Source: Duodenibacillus massiliensis
Lineage (GTDB): Bacteria; Pseudomonadota; Gammaproteobacteria; Burkholderiales; Burkholderiaceae_F
Length of the DNA stretch: 41,578 nt
Direction of reading: 5' to 3'
Assembly (NCBI RefSeq): GCF_900128485.1
Contig: NZ_LT635861.1
Span: 288,448 to 330,025 of the forward strand
This document shows, piece by piece, positions 1 to 7,970 of the stretch (the first letter of the stretch is position 1; each line of letters starts with the position of its first letter). The position numbers were made by a program, and so were the translations under genes. A model generated the notes under the pieces. The model was not told the origin of the DNA and did not search any database. It was given only the letters and a program-made list of their open reading frames with translations.

Positions 1-366
1 GCCGCCCGGCTGGGACTGGCCGCCTGCGGCGGTGTTGCGGCTGCCTAAAAGCTGCATGGATTCGGCGATGATGCCCGTGCTCCAGCGCTCGATACCGTCC
101 TTGTCGGTGTAGCGGTTCGTGCGGATGCGACCTTCGATGTAGACGGGGTTGCCCTTTTTGAGGTACTGCTGGGCCACTTCAGCCTGGCGCCCGAAAAGCG
201 TCACGCGGTGCCATTCGGTTTCTTCCTGCAGTGCGCCCTGGCTGTCCTTGTAGCGGCGCGTGGTGGCAAGCGCCAGAGAGCAGATGGGACGGCCGTCGGC
301 GGTCATGCGGGTTTCGGGGTCGCGCCCCAGGTTACCGATCAGAATTACTTTATTAACAGAAGCCAT
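1..366 (-). CDS. ssb: Second single-stranded DNA-binding protein, 3' end beyond the window
   Basis: Reading leftward from an ATG at 364-366, 122 codons remain open to the left edge, so the C-terminal tail is not visible. The product begins [20 protein letters not shown], the classic start of the bacterial SSB OB fold, and keeps the central [11 protein letters not shown] and [11 protein letters not shown] segments. SSB tetramers coat single-stranded DNA and recruit repair and replication partners through the acidic C-terminal tip, which cannot be checked here. It differs from the other ssb at 2368-2817 at scattered positions (for example Met for Tyr at residue 21 and Trp for Phe in the ERWST segment). 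It is therefore a diverged paralogue and not an assembly copy. It lies 28 bp downstream of a broken transporter gene read in the same direction. Confidence 0.93.
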   Translation of the reverse strand, partial: MASVNKVILIGNLGRDPETRMTADGRPICSLALATTRRYKDSQGALQEETEWHRVTLFGRQAEVAQQYLKKGNPVYIEGRIRTNRYTDKDGIERWSTGIIAESMQLLGSRNTAAGGQSQPGG

Positions 367-394
367 AGCGGCAAAAATCTCGAAAAATCAAAAA

Positions 395-890
395 TCAAAT
401 GTTCGTTGCGACGACGATGAGAATCATCAGCGGAGCAAGGATACCCATAAAGAAGCGAATTGTACCGAGCTCAAAAGGCGTTAACGTTCTTACGGTCTAA
501 AGCTGTCTGACGGTGTGCTTTTTCCAGGCAACCCACGCGGCGGCAATCAGAAAGCCCATGGCCGACAAGGGCATCCCGACGTTACTCGTGAGCGCCGCAA
601 ACACAAGGCACAGATAGAAGGCAACGGCAAAGAACTGGCCCGCCGGGAGCTGCGCAAAAATTGCGGTCATCGTGACGAAGGTAAGGCCCGAACCGGCGTT
701 GGGGTCAAGGCCGAAGGCAAAGACCGTGGGCATCACCATGAGGCCGCCCAGGAGTGCTGAGAAGATCGCGAGCACCGCAACCCACGCGGTGGATGTGACG
801 AGGTTTGATTTTTCCGAGAGGTAGCCCGCATAGGTCACCATGACGCCGGCGCTGAGCGAGAGCAAACCCATGGCGTTACTGACGACCGCA
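395..890 (-). pseudogene. Decayed copy of the neighbouring NSS-family sodium symporter
   Basis: This is the C-terminal part of a second copy of the transporter at 943-2274; by eye roughly nine bases in ten agree where they align. Three lesions are visible. The N-terminal half is absent: homology starts near 890, at the Ala-Met-Gly segment. A 192-bp (64-codon) stretch present in the intact gene is missing in frame, with the junction near 577-595 joining the two Leu-Thr-Ser sites. A CAG codon has become TAG at about 497-499, after which homology continues in frame to the same C-terminus and a TGA at 395-397. It cannot encode a working carrier. The high residual identity suggests a fairly recent duplication. 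Confidence 0.85.
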
Positions 891-923
891 GAAAAACCTA
901 ACGGAAGACGTCTTTCTGCGGTC
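884..923. repeat. Inverted repeat at the junction between intact and broken transporter copies
   Basis: Perfect 11-bp arms GACCGCAGAAA (884-894) and TTTCTGCGGTC (913-923) enclose an 18-base loop that itself holds the palindrome AAGACGTCTT. It sits 20 bp past the stop of the intact transporter, so it could act as its transcription terminator, although no clean T-run follows on the minus strand. It also marks exactly where homology of the broken copy stops. Confidence 0.55.
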
Positions 924-942
924 CGGTGTGGTTTCAGCTGCC

Positions 943-2274
943 TCAGATGTTTGTCGCAACCACGATCACGATCATGAGCGGAGCGAGAATGCCCATGAAG
1001 AAGCGGATCGTGTTGAGCTGCAGGGCGCTTAAGGGCTTAACGGTCTGCAGCTGATGCGCGGTGTAGTTTTTCCACGCAACCCAGGCGGCAGCGATCAAAA
1101 AGCCCAAGGCCGACAAGGGCATTCCCACGTTACTCGTGAGGTAATCGAGCAGATCAAAGACGGTCTTGCCGAAGATCTTGAAGTCAGCGAGGGCGCCGAA
1201 ACTTAAGTCGCAGAAAAGGCCCACAATCATTGCAACGATCGTGCCGCCCACCACAATGCTGCGGCGGGTAAAGTGCAGTTCGTTGCTCACGGTGCCCACA
1301 ACGGCCTCAAGCATCGAAACGGAGCTTGTGAGAGCCGCAAACACCAGGCACAGATAGAAGGCAATGGCAAAGAACTGACCCGCCGGAAGCTGCGCAAAAA
1401 TTGCGGGCATCGTGACGAAGGTGAGACCGGGGCCCGCGTTGGGGTCAAGCCCGAACGCAAAGACCGTGGGCATTACCATGAGGCCGCCCAAGAGTGCTGA
1501 GAAGATCGCGAGCACCGCGACCCACGCGGTGGAAGTCACAAGGTTGGATTTTTCCGAGAGGTAGCAGGCGTAGGTCACCATGGTGCCCGCGCCAAGTGAC
1601 AGCGAAAAGAACGCAAACCCCATGGCGTTAAAGGCCGAGGACGACGTGAACTGATCCCAGCGCGGCAAAAAGAGATATTCAAGCCCCTTGACGGCACCGG
1701 GAAGCGTGAGTCCCCTCACGATGAGAATGAGCATCAGGATAAAAAGCAGCGGCATCAGGACCTTGGAGAGTCGCTCAAGCCCGGTGTTGACGCCGCCCAA
1801 AACAACGACAGCGTTTAAAATCAGAAAGACCGCCTGGTAGGCAAAACTCACCGGGCCGTTACTCACAAAGGCACCGAAATGGGAATTTAAAAGTGCGGCA
1901 TCCTTAATGAGGCCGTTACCGAGCACGGCGTCCACAAGATACTTAAGGCACCAGCCGCCCACGGCCGAGTAAAAGCAGAGGATTGTAAAGCCCGTGAGCA
2001 TCCCGATAAAGCCGAAAATACCCCACCAGCGGCCCGCGACCTTCTTTAAGGACCCGACGGCGCCTGCGCGTCCCGCGCGGCCCACGGCGTATTCGGCCAG
2101 AAGCATCGCCACGCCGATAGTGAGCGTAAAGAGAATGTACGGAATCATGAAGGCGGCGCCGCCGTTACTGCCCGACATATACGGGAACTTCCAGATGGCC
2201 CCGAGGCCCACGGCGGAGCCGGCGCTGGCGAGAATAAATCCGAGGCGAGACCCCCAGGATGCTGTTGCTGACAT
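943..2274 (-). CDS. Sodium-dependent transporter, NSS/SNF family
   Basis: A 443-residue inner-membrane carrier of the neurotransmitter:sodium symporter family, which in bacteria usually takes up an amino acid with Na+ (LeuT, MhsT, TnaT relatives). The N-terminus carries the family signature: a Trp-Gly-Ser-Arg segment, then Gly-Leu-Gly-Ala-Ile-Trp-Lys-Phe-Pro near residues 23-31 (helix 1, substrate and Na+ site). About 11-12 hydrophobic segments follow, the usual number for bacterial members of this length. The start is supported by AGAGG six bases before ATG. It follows ssb by 93 bp in the same direction and precedes its own decayed copy. The substrate cannot be read from the sequence. Confidence 0.93.
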   Translation of the reverse strand: MSATASWGSRLGFILASAGSAVGLGAIWKFPYMSGSNGGAAFMIPYILFTLTIGVAMLLAEYAVGRAGRAGAVGSLKKVAGRWWGIFGFIGMLTGFTILCFYSAVGGWCLKYLVDAVLGNGLIKDAALLNSHFGAFVSNGPVSFAYQAVFLILNAVVVLGGVNTGLERLSKVLMPLLFILMLILIVRGLTLPGAVKGLEYLFLPRWDQFTSSSAFNAMGFAFFSLSLGAGTMVTYACYLSEKSNLVTSTAWVAVLAIFSALLGGLMVMPTVFAFGLDPNAGPGLTFVTMPAIFAQLPAGQFFAIAFYLCLVFAALTSSVSMLEAVVGTVSNELHFTRRSIVVGGTIVAMIVGLFCDLSFGALADFKIFGKTVFDLLDYLTSNVGMPLSALGFLIAAAWVAWKNYTAHQLQTVKPLSALQLNTIRFFMGILAPLMIVIVVATNI

Positions 2275-2367
2275 AAAAAACCTCTGTTTTCTTCTTGTCT
2301 TTGGTACAGGATTAAAGAACCGGACAAAGCTCAGATGAGGGGAGAGCCGTCCGGTCGGTTTTTGCGA

Positions 2368-2817
2368 TTAAAACGGCACGTCGTCTTCAGAGAGCGATTG
2401 CGCCGAAGCCGCGGGCTGAGCGCTTTGCGCGGCAGGTGCGGCGTGCGGCTGAGATGCCGTATGCGACGGAGGCGTTGCGGCATTTCTTGCGCCTAAAAAC
2501 TGCAGGGATTCGGCAACGATTTCGGTGCTGAAGCGCTCCACACCCTGCTTGTCGGTGTATTTGCGGGTTCTCAGACGCCCTTCAATGTAGACGGGATTAC
2601 CCTTTTTAAGGTAGGTTTGGGCGACTTCGGCCTGGCGCCCGAAAAGAACGACGCGGTGCCATTCGGTTTCTTCCTGCAGGGCACCCTGGGCATCTTTGTA
2701 GCGGCGGGATGTGGCGACTGTGATCGAGCAGATCGCAAGTCCCCCTTCGGCGGTGTAGCGGGTCTCGGGATCACGCCCGAGGTTGCCGATCAGAATGACT
2801 TTGTTGACTGATGCCAT
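2368..2817 (-). CDS. ssb: Single-stranded DNA-binding protein SSB
   Basis: A full-length SSB of 149 residues (E. coli 178). An N-terminal OB fold of about 110 residues starts [20 protein letters not shown]. It is followed by a short Ala/Pro/Gln/Ser-rich linker and the acidic tip Glu-Asp-Asp-Val-Pro-Phe, the family's docking peptide for repair and replication proteins. It binds single-stranded DNA as a tetramer in replication, recombination and repair. It begins 25 bp after the MFS gene stop, so the two are probably co-transcribed, with uvrA diverging upstream. A second copy lies at 1-366. The shorter linker is normal for betaproteobacteria. Confidence 0.97.
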   Translation of the reverse strand: MASVNKVILIGNLGRDPETRYTAEGGLAICSITVATSRRYKDAQGALQEETEWHRVVLFGRQAEVAQTYLKKGNPVYIEGRLRTRKYTDKQGVERFSTEIVAESLQFLGARNAATPPSHTASQPHAAPAAQSAQPAASAQSLSEDDVPF

Positions 2818-2842
2818 GGTAAATCGTTCCTAAAAAATATCG

Positions 2843-4063
2843 TCAGATTTTGATTTCCTCACCGGGTTCGCGGGCCTTCGCCGCAGGGGGCGTCATACCT
2901 CGGGCGATGAAAAACCAGACAAGCGTCATCACCAGACAAAACGCATAAACACCCGTGCGGCCGAATGTCTGCGACAGCCATCCGCCCAAGGCGCCTCCGA
3001 CAAAAAGACCGATGCTCTGCGTGGTGTTGTAAACGCCCAGGGCCAGGCCCTTGGCAGACGCATCAGCGGTTCTTGACACAAAGGAGGGCAGTGTTGCCTC
3101 CAGAATGTTAAAGCCGCAGAAAAACGCAAACAACAGCACGCCGATGGCGGCAAGACTATCGTCGGCAGCGGCAAAACCCGCGAAAACACACGCGAGCAGC
3201 AAAACGGCTGCGAGAAAAAGCGTTTTCATTTTACCTGCCCGCTCAGCCCTTGAGATAGACGGCATCAACACGCCAAAGCTCAGGATCACGGCGGGCAGAT
3301 ACACCTTCCAGTGCTCAGACACCGGAAGGTCCAGGCGGCTCATCTCCACCGGAATCACGACAAAGACGGCCATCATCGCCATGTGAAGGATAAAAATTCC
3401 GGCATTTAACCGCAGCAGATCCGGGTTAAAGACGGTAGCTTTCCAGTCAGAGCCAGTGCCGGCTTCTTTTCTTACGAGAGGCGCATCGGGTACCACGCGG
3501 TACGTGACCCAGACGGCGGCAAGCGACAAGACGGCCGTAAGCCAGAAAAGGCCGCTCACGCCGATGTAGTGCGCAAGAACCGGAGAGGCTACAAGCGAAA
3601 ATGCAAAGGTAAGGCCGATCGAAGAGCCCACAATGGCCATGGCCTTGGTGAGCACCCGGTCACGGACCGAGTCGGAAATCATGGCGGTGACGGCGGCTGA
3701 GACCGCTCCCATCCCCTGCAGCGCCCGGCCGGCCATCACGGTCCAGATGTCGCTGCCCAGGGCGGCAAGGATGCTACCTGCGGCAAAAATCAGAAGCCCC
3801 GCGGCGATCACGGGTTTTCGCCCCCAGCGGTCGCTTGCCGCCCCGAAGGGAATCTGCAGAATCCCCTGAGTGAGCCCGTAAATACCGAGCGTGAGTCCCA
3901 CGGCAAAGGCGCTTTCCCCGCCGGGCAGGTGCCGTGCATAAACGGCAAAGACCGGAAGAATCAGGAAAAGCCCGAGCATTCTCAGGGCAAAAATTGAGCC
4001 CAGCGACAGGGCGGAACGGCGTTCAACGGGGGTAAAGCGACGGGGATCAGCGGGCAAGGTCAT
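2843..4063 (-). CDS. MFS transporter, YajR-like
   Basis: A 406-residue major facilitator with twelve predicted membrane segments. Motif A (GAASDRWGRKPV, about residues 74-85) lies between helices 2 and 3, and a Gly-Arg-Ala-Leu-Gln-Gly-Met-Gly segment marks helix 4 of proton-driven drug exporters. The N-terminal sequence resembles YajR, but the protein ends after helix 12 without YajR's C-terminal YAM domain. This gene commonly sits between uvrA and ssb in betaproteobacteria, which fits here: uvrA diverges 143 bp away and ssb follows. The substrate is unknown; proton-coupled export is inferred from the family. Confidence 0.9.
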   Translation of the reverse strand: MTLPADPRRFTPVERRSALSLGSIFALRMLGLFLILPVFAVYARHLPGGESAFAVGLTLGIYGLTQGILQIPFGAASDRWGRKPVIAAGLLIFAAGSILAALGSDIWTVMAGRALQGMGAVSAAVTAMISDSVRDRVLTKAMAIVGSSIGLTFAFSLVASPVLAHYIGVSGLFWLTAVLSLAAVWVTYRVVPDAPLVRKEAGTGSDWKATVFNPDLLRLNAGIFILHMAMMAVFVVIPVEMSRLDLPVSEHWKVYLPAVILSFGVLMPSISRAERAGKMKTLFLAAVLLLACVFAGFAAADDSLAAIGVLLFAFFCGFNILEATLPSFVSRTADASAKGLALGVYNTTQSIGLFVGGALGGWLSQTFGRTGVYAFCLVMTLVWFFIARGMTPPAAKAREPGEEIKI

Positions 4064-4127
4064 CTTAAGACGGTCCTTCTGGCACGTCTGTCTGAATGGC
4101 TGACGTGTGTTTTTTCGTTGTGCGGGC

Positions 4128-4133
4128 TATATT
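4128..4133 (+). promoter_or_regulatory. Possible uvrA -10 element in the MFS/uvrA divergent region
   Basis: A TATATT hexamer lies about 75 bp before the uvrA ATG in the 143-bp divergent intergenic region, but no good -35 is spaced from it. A short inverted repeat CACGTC-N13-GACGTG (4083-4107) lies just upstream. I see no CTGT-N8-ACAG SOS box here, although uvrA is LexA-controlled in E. coli. Confidence 0.3.
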
Positions 4134-4206
4134 AGTAGGTTCTTTCTTTCTGAGCCTTAAGAGAAAGCTTCTGACCGCTTTTTTCGTTCCGGCACTGTGA
4201 AACGCT

Positions 4207-7047
4207 ATGGCAAACGACTGGATCCGTATCCGCGGCGCACGCACGCACAACCTGAAAAATGTGAACGTCGATATTCCCCGCAACAAGCTCACGGTAATCA
4301 CGGGGCTTTCGGGGTCCGGCAAAAGTTCGCTTGCCTTCGATACCCTTTACGCCGAAGGCCAGAGGCGCTACGCCGAAAGTGTGAGCTCCTACGCACGGCG
4401 CTTTATGGACGTTCTGGATAAGCCCGACGTTGATAGCATCGAGGGGCTCTCCCCTTCGATTTCCATTGAACAGCACACGGGAACGCTCGGTTCACGCTCC
4501 ACGGTCGCAACCGTTACGGAAGCAGCCGACTATCTGAGGCTTTTGTTTGCCCGCGCAGGGCGCCCGTACTGCCCCGAGCACCATGTGCCGTTGTCGCGCT
4601 GCGGCATTCATGATATGGTGGACGCCGCGTTAAAGCTTCCCGAAGGGACGAAAGTCATGATTCTGGCGCCCGTTTCCCGCGACACGCGCCTAGTGGTGGG
4701 GCAGGCGGCAGCGGAAATGAGCCGCCGGGGCTTTGTGCGCGTAAGGCTTGACGGAGTAGTGACCGCGACCGAAGAGCTTTTAGGCGACAAAACCGACGGC
4801 GTTCACACGCTTGAAGCCGTCGTCGACCGCCTCAAAATCAGCGATCAGTCACGCTCGCGCCTTGCCGAAAGCTTTGAGGCGGCGGTGCGGTTAAGTGACG
4901 GCCAAGCCCTTCTTGCGCCGATGGAAGGCAACTTCCCGGAGCAAAGCTTTTCCACCCGCTACGGCTGCCCGGTGTGCGGCTACAGTGCCGCAGAACCCAC
5001 GCCCCCGATGTTTTCCTTTAATAACGCGCTCGGGGCCTGCCCCAAGTGTGAGGGCACCGGGCGCGTGGATCAGTTTGATCCGCACCTTGTGGTCCGCGAT
5101 CCGGAGCTCTCCTTGGGCGAAGGCGCCGTGTGCGGATGGTCTCCGAAAAGCCGCGCCAACTGGCAGATTCTGGAGCGCCTTGCCGACAAAATGGGCTTTA
5201 ACCTCGCGGCGCCCTGGAAAAAACTCTCGCCCGAGGTGCAGCACTTCATTTTGTACGGTGACGGCAGGGAAGGCGGTTTTACGGGCGTGATCGGCGCGTT
5301 GGACCACGACTGGGAGCGTAAAAGAAGTGAAGCTGCCCGCGTGGGGCTGAAACAAATGCGCACCGTGTCGGTGTGCCCGGAGTGCGGGGGAGCCCGCTAC
5401 AGGAAAGAAGTGCTGGACGTTTATCTCGGTGAAGGTGACACGCGCGTCAATATTGCCGAACTCACGGCCATGAGTCTAACGGACGCACGCGACACACTCA
5501 GAGAGCTCACCTTTTCGCCCGAGCGCAAGGCCGTCGCAGAGGGGCCCGTTGCCGAACTTTTAAAGCGCCTCGCGTTTCTCTGTGACGTGGGCCTGGGGTA
5601 TCTGACGTTAAACCGTGAGGCTTCCACCCTTTCAGGGGGCGAAATGCAGCGTATCCGTCTTGCCGGTCAGATCGGTTCGGGCCTCACAGGCGTTACGTAT
5701 GTGCTGGATGAACCCACGATCGGGCTGCATCAGAGAGACAACGAAAAACTGATTGCCATGATGAAGCGGCTCTCTGAAGCCGGCAACACCGTGGTAGCGG
5801 TTGAACACGACATCGATGTAATCCGCGCCGCCGACTACATCGTGGATATCGGGCCGGGCGCCGGCGAACACGGCGGCGAAGTGATCGCGCAGGGGACGCC
5901 CGCAGAGGTGGCTCAAAACCCCGCCTCCAAAACCGGCGCCTACCTCTCGGGGCGCGCCCGCGTGGAAGACGACGGCAAGGGGCGTCCGAAAGAAATGACT
6001 CAGTTTCTGACACTGGAAGGCGCGCGTGGGCACAACCTCAAAAACCTCACCTGTCACTTCCCGGTGGGGGCGGTGACGGTGGTGACCGGGGTGTCGGGCT
6101 CAGGGAAGTCAACGCTTGTGAACGACACGCTGGGCGCCGCGCTCAGACGGCACTTTAACCACACGAAAGAGCGGCCGCTTGAATACGACCGCATCGACGG
6201 GCTGGATCTCATTGACAAGGTGATCGACGTGGATCAGAGCCCGATCGGAAAGACGCCGCGCTCCAACCCCGCAACCTACACGGGGCTTTTCACGAGTATC
6301 CGCGATATCTTTGCGCAGACGCCTGCGGCGATTGAACGCGGCTACGACTCAGGGCGTTTTTCCTTTAATACGCCGGGCGGGCGCTGCGAAGCCTGTGAGG
6401 GCGACGGCGTCATCAAAATTGAGATGGGATTTCTGCCGCCCGTTTACGTCACCTGCAGCACCTGTCAGGGACGGCGCTACAACCGCGAAACGCTGGAAGT
6501 AAAGTACAAGGGGAAAAACATCTGTGACGTGCTCAATATGACGGCTTCGGAGGCGGCGGACTTTTTCTCGGCCTTTCCGGCGGTTTCAAGAAAATTGAGA
6601 ACGCTTGAAGAAGTGGGCCTCGGCTACATCCGCCTGGGGCAAAGCGCGGTGACTTTCTCAGGCGGTGAAGCCCAGCGCATCAAGATTGCCGAAGAACTTT
6701 CAAGGCGCGATACGGGAAGCACGCTCTACATTTTGGACGAACCCACCACGGGGCTGCACTTTGATGACGTGGCGGCCTTAATGAAGGTGCTTCGCAAACT
6801 CACGGCGCTCGGCAACACGGTGATTGTCATTGAACACAATCTGGACGTGATCCGCCTTGCCGACTGGATCGTGGATATCGGCCCGGACGGAGGCGCCAGG
6901 GGAGGGGAACTCGTTGTCGAAGGCCCGGCAGACGTGATTGCCGCGTGCCCTGCAAGCCTTACCGGAAAGTATCTGAGGGAAGAACTTGCACGCACCGGTG
7001 TAAAGCCCGCCAAAAAGAGTGCGTCCCGCAAAAAGGCGGCGGCATGA
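4207..7047 (+). CDS. uvrA: UvrABC excinuclease subunit A
   Basis: A 946-residue DNA-damage-recognition ATPase (E. coli 940) that dimerises, scans DNA with UvrB and loads it at lesions for nucleotide excision repair. Two ABC ATPase halves are complete: Walker A at about 33-40 and 628-635, and signatures LSGGEMQ (475-481) and FSGGEAQ (817-823), each followed by a Leu-Asp-Glu-Pro Walker B. Zinc ligands are present as Cys254/257 with Cys278/281, and as the C-terminal module Cys727/730 and Cys750/753 needed for DNA binding. The tail is Lys/Ala rich. Its last codons overlap the start of the next gene (ATGA), so the two are probably translated together. Confidence 0.98.
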   Translation: MANDWIRIRGARTHNLKNVNVDIPRNKLTVITGLSGSGKSSLAFDTLYAEGQRRYAESVSSYARRFMDVLDKPDVDSIEGLSPSISIEQHTGTLGSRSTVATVTEAADYLRLLFARAGRPYCPEHHVPLSRCGIHDMVDAALKLPEGTKVMILAPVSRDTRLVVGQAAAEMSRRGFVRVRLDGVVTATEELLGDKTDGVHTLEAVVDRLKISDQSRSRLAESFEAAVRLSDGQALLAPMEGNFPEQSFSTRYGCPVCGYSAAEPTPPMFSFNNALGACPKCEGTGRVDQFDPHLVVRDPELSLGEGAVCGWSPKSRANWQILERLADKMGFNLAAPWKKLSPEVQHFILYGDGREGGFTGVIGALDHDWERKRSEAARVGLKQMRTVSVCPECGGARYRKEVLDVYLGEGDTRVNIAELTAMSLTDARDTLRELTFSPERKAVAEGPVAELLKRLAFLCDVGLGYLTLNREASTLSGGEMQRIRLAGQIGSGLTGVTYVLDEPTIGLHQRDNEKLIAMMKRLSEAGNTVVAVEHDIDVIRAADYIVDIGPGAGEHGGEVIAQGTPAEVAQNPASKTGAYLSGRARVEDDGKGRPKEMTQFLTLEGARGHNLKNLTCHFPVGAVTVVTGVSGSGKSTLVNDTLGAALRRHFNHTKERPLEYDRIDGLDLIDKVIDVDQSPIGKTPRSNPATYTGLFTSIRDIFAQTPAAIERGYDSGRFSFNTPGGRCEACEGDGVIKIEMGFLPPVYVTCSTCQGRRYNRETLEVKYKGKNICDVLNMTASEAADFFSAFPAVSRKLRTLEEVGLGYIRLGQSAVTFSGGEAQRIKIAEELSRRDTGSTLYILDEPTTGLHFDDVAALMKVLRKLTALGNTVIVIEHNLDVIRLADWIVDIGPDGGARGGELVVEGPADVIAACPASLTGKYLREELARTGVKPAKKSASRKKAAA

Positions 7048-7925
7048 CGGTCCTGGTCTTGGGCGCGGGAGGCCAGATCGGAAAAAGCCTCATGCAGCGT
7101 GTGCCGCCGGGCGTGAAGGCCGTGGGTCTCACGCACGCGGCGCTTGATCTTACGGACGAAAGCGCTCTTTGGTCGGCACTTGAGTCGTACAGTCCTGAAG
7201 CAGTCATTAACGCCGCGGCATACACGGCGGTGGATCGGGCGGAAACAGAATCCGCGGCCGCCTTTGCCGTCAATGCCCGGGCGCCGGAGCTCATCGCGCA
7301 CTGGTGCCGCATGCGGGTCGTGCCCTTCATTCATTTCGGCACCGACTACGTTTTTGATGGCACAAAAAACGGGGCCTATACGGAAGCCGATCCCGTTTCG
7401 CCCGTTAACGTCTACGGCCGCAGTAAAGCCGAAGGCGAAGCGGCCGTCATCCGTGAAGGCGGCGCCGTACTGCGCGTGGGCTGGGTGCACGCAAGTACCG
7501 TGAGGGGCTTTGTCCCCTGGGTTGTGAAAGGCCTTTTGGCCGGAGGTGACCTGCGTGTCGCCGGTGATCAGAAGGGGGCTCCCACCGCAGCCCGCACGGC
7601 AGCGGAAATTGCCTGGCAGGTGCTTTCCGCCGTCGGGCAGAACCGGGCGGCAGGCGGCCTTTATCACGCAGCGTCCTCAGGCGTTACAACGCGCTTTGAG
7701 GCAGCCTGCTTTATCCGGGACTGCCTCACGCAGGAAGGCTTGGCCGTGCGGGGAAAACTGACTGAGGTAAAAACAAAGGACATTGCCTTTGCGGCCGCCA
7801 GGCCCTTAAATTGTGTCCTCGCAACAGATCGCCTTCACCGCGTCTTCGGCATTGAGGCAGGGCCCTGGCAGACAGGGCTCTCGCAGACCGTGAGAAGAAT
7901 CCTCTCAGAAATCTCCGTGCGGTAA
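7044..7925 (+). CDS. rfbD: dTDP-4-dehydrorhamnose reductase (RmlD-type SDR)
   Basis: A 293-residue protein starting at the ATG that overlaps the uvrA stop, preceded by a GGCGGC purine-rich stretch. An N-terminal Rossmann motif Gly-Ala-Gly-Gly-Gln-Ile-Gly (residues 7-13), a Thr-Asp-Tyr-Val-Phe-Asp-Gly segment, and the catalytic pair Tyr124/Lys128 (YGRSK) identify an extended short-chain reductase of the RmlD family. The family performs the NAD(P)H reduction that finishes dTDP-L-rhamnose for surface polysaccharide. No rmlA, rmlB or rmlC is in view, so the gene is separated from its usual pathway partners. Members of this family can also act on other 4-keto sugars. Confidence 0.85.
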   Translation: MTVLVLGAGGQIGKSLMQRVPPGVKAVGLTHAALDLTDESALWSALESYSPEAVINAAAYTAVDRAETESAAAFAVNARAPELIAHWCRMRVVPFIHFGTDYVFDGTKNGAYTEADPVSPVNVYGRSKAEGEAAVIREGGAVLRVGWVHASTVRGFVPWVVKGLLAGGDLRVAGDQKGAPTAARTAAEIAWQVLSAVGQNRAAGGLYHAASSGVTTRFEAACFIRDCLTQEGLAVRGKLTEVKTKDIAFAAARPLNCVLATDRLHRVFGIEAGPWQTGLSQTVRRILSEISVR

Positions 7926-7926
7926 A

Positions 7927-7955
7927 AAACGGCCGAACGTAAAGTCCGGCCGTTT
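7927..7955. terminator. Bidirectional terminator between converging genes
   Basis: Perfect 9-bp arms AAACGGCCG (7927-7935) and CGGCCGTTT (7947-7955) around an 11-base loop, placed between the stops of the RmlD-like gene (+) and the DASS carrier (-). A-rich and T-rich flanks support termination in both directions. Confidence 0.75.
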
Positions 7956-7970
7956 GCTCAGGTGCGTGTT

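Noticed and set aside
2641-2811. Possible short plus-strand gene inside ssb
   Set aside because: It only mirrors the conserved SSB coding sequence, and the equivalent frame recurs opposite the second ssb for the same reason.
4064-4206. LexA (SOS) box upstream of uvrA
   Set aside because: The divergent region was read for CTGT-N8-ACAG; nothing close was found, so LexA control is not claimed.
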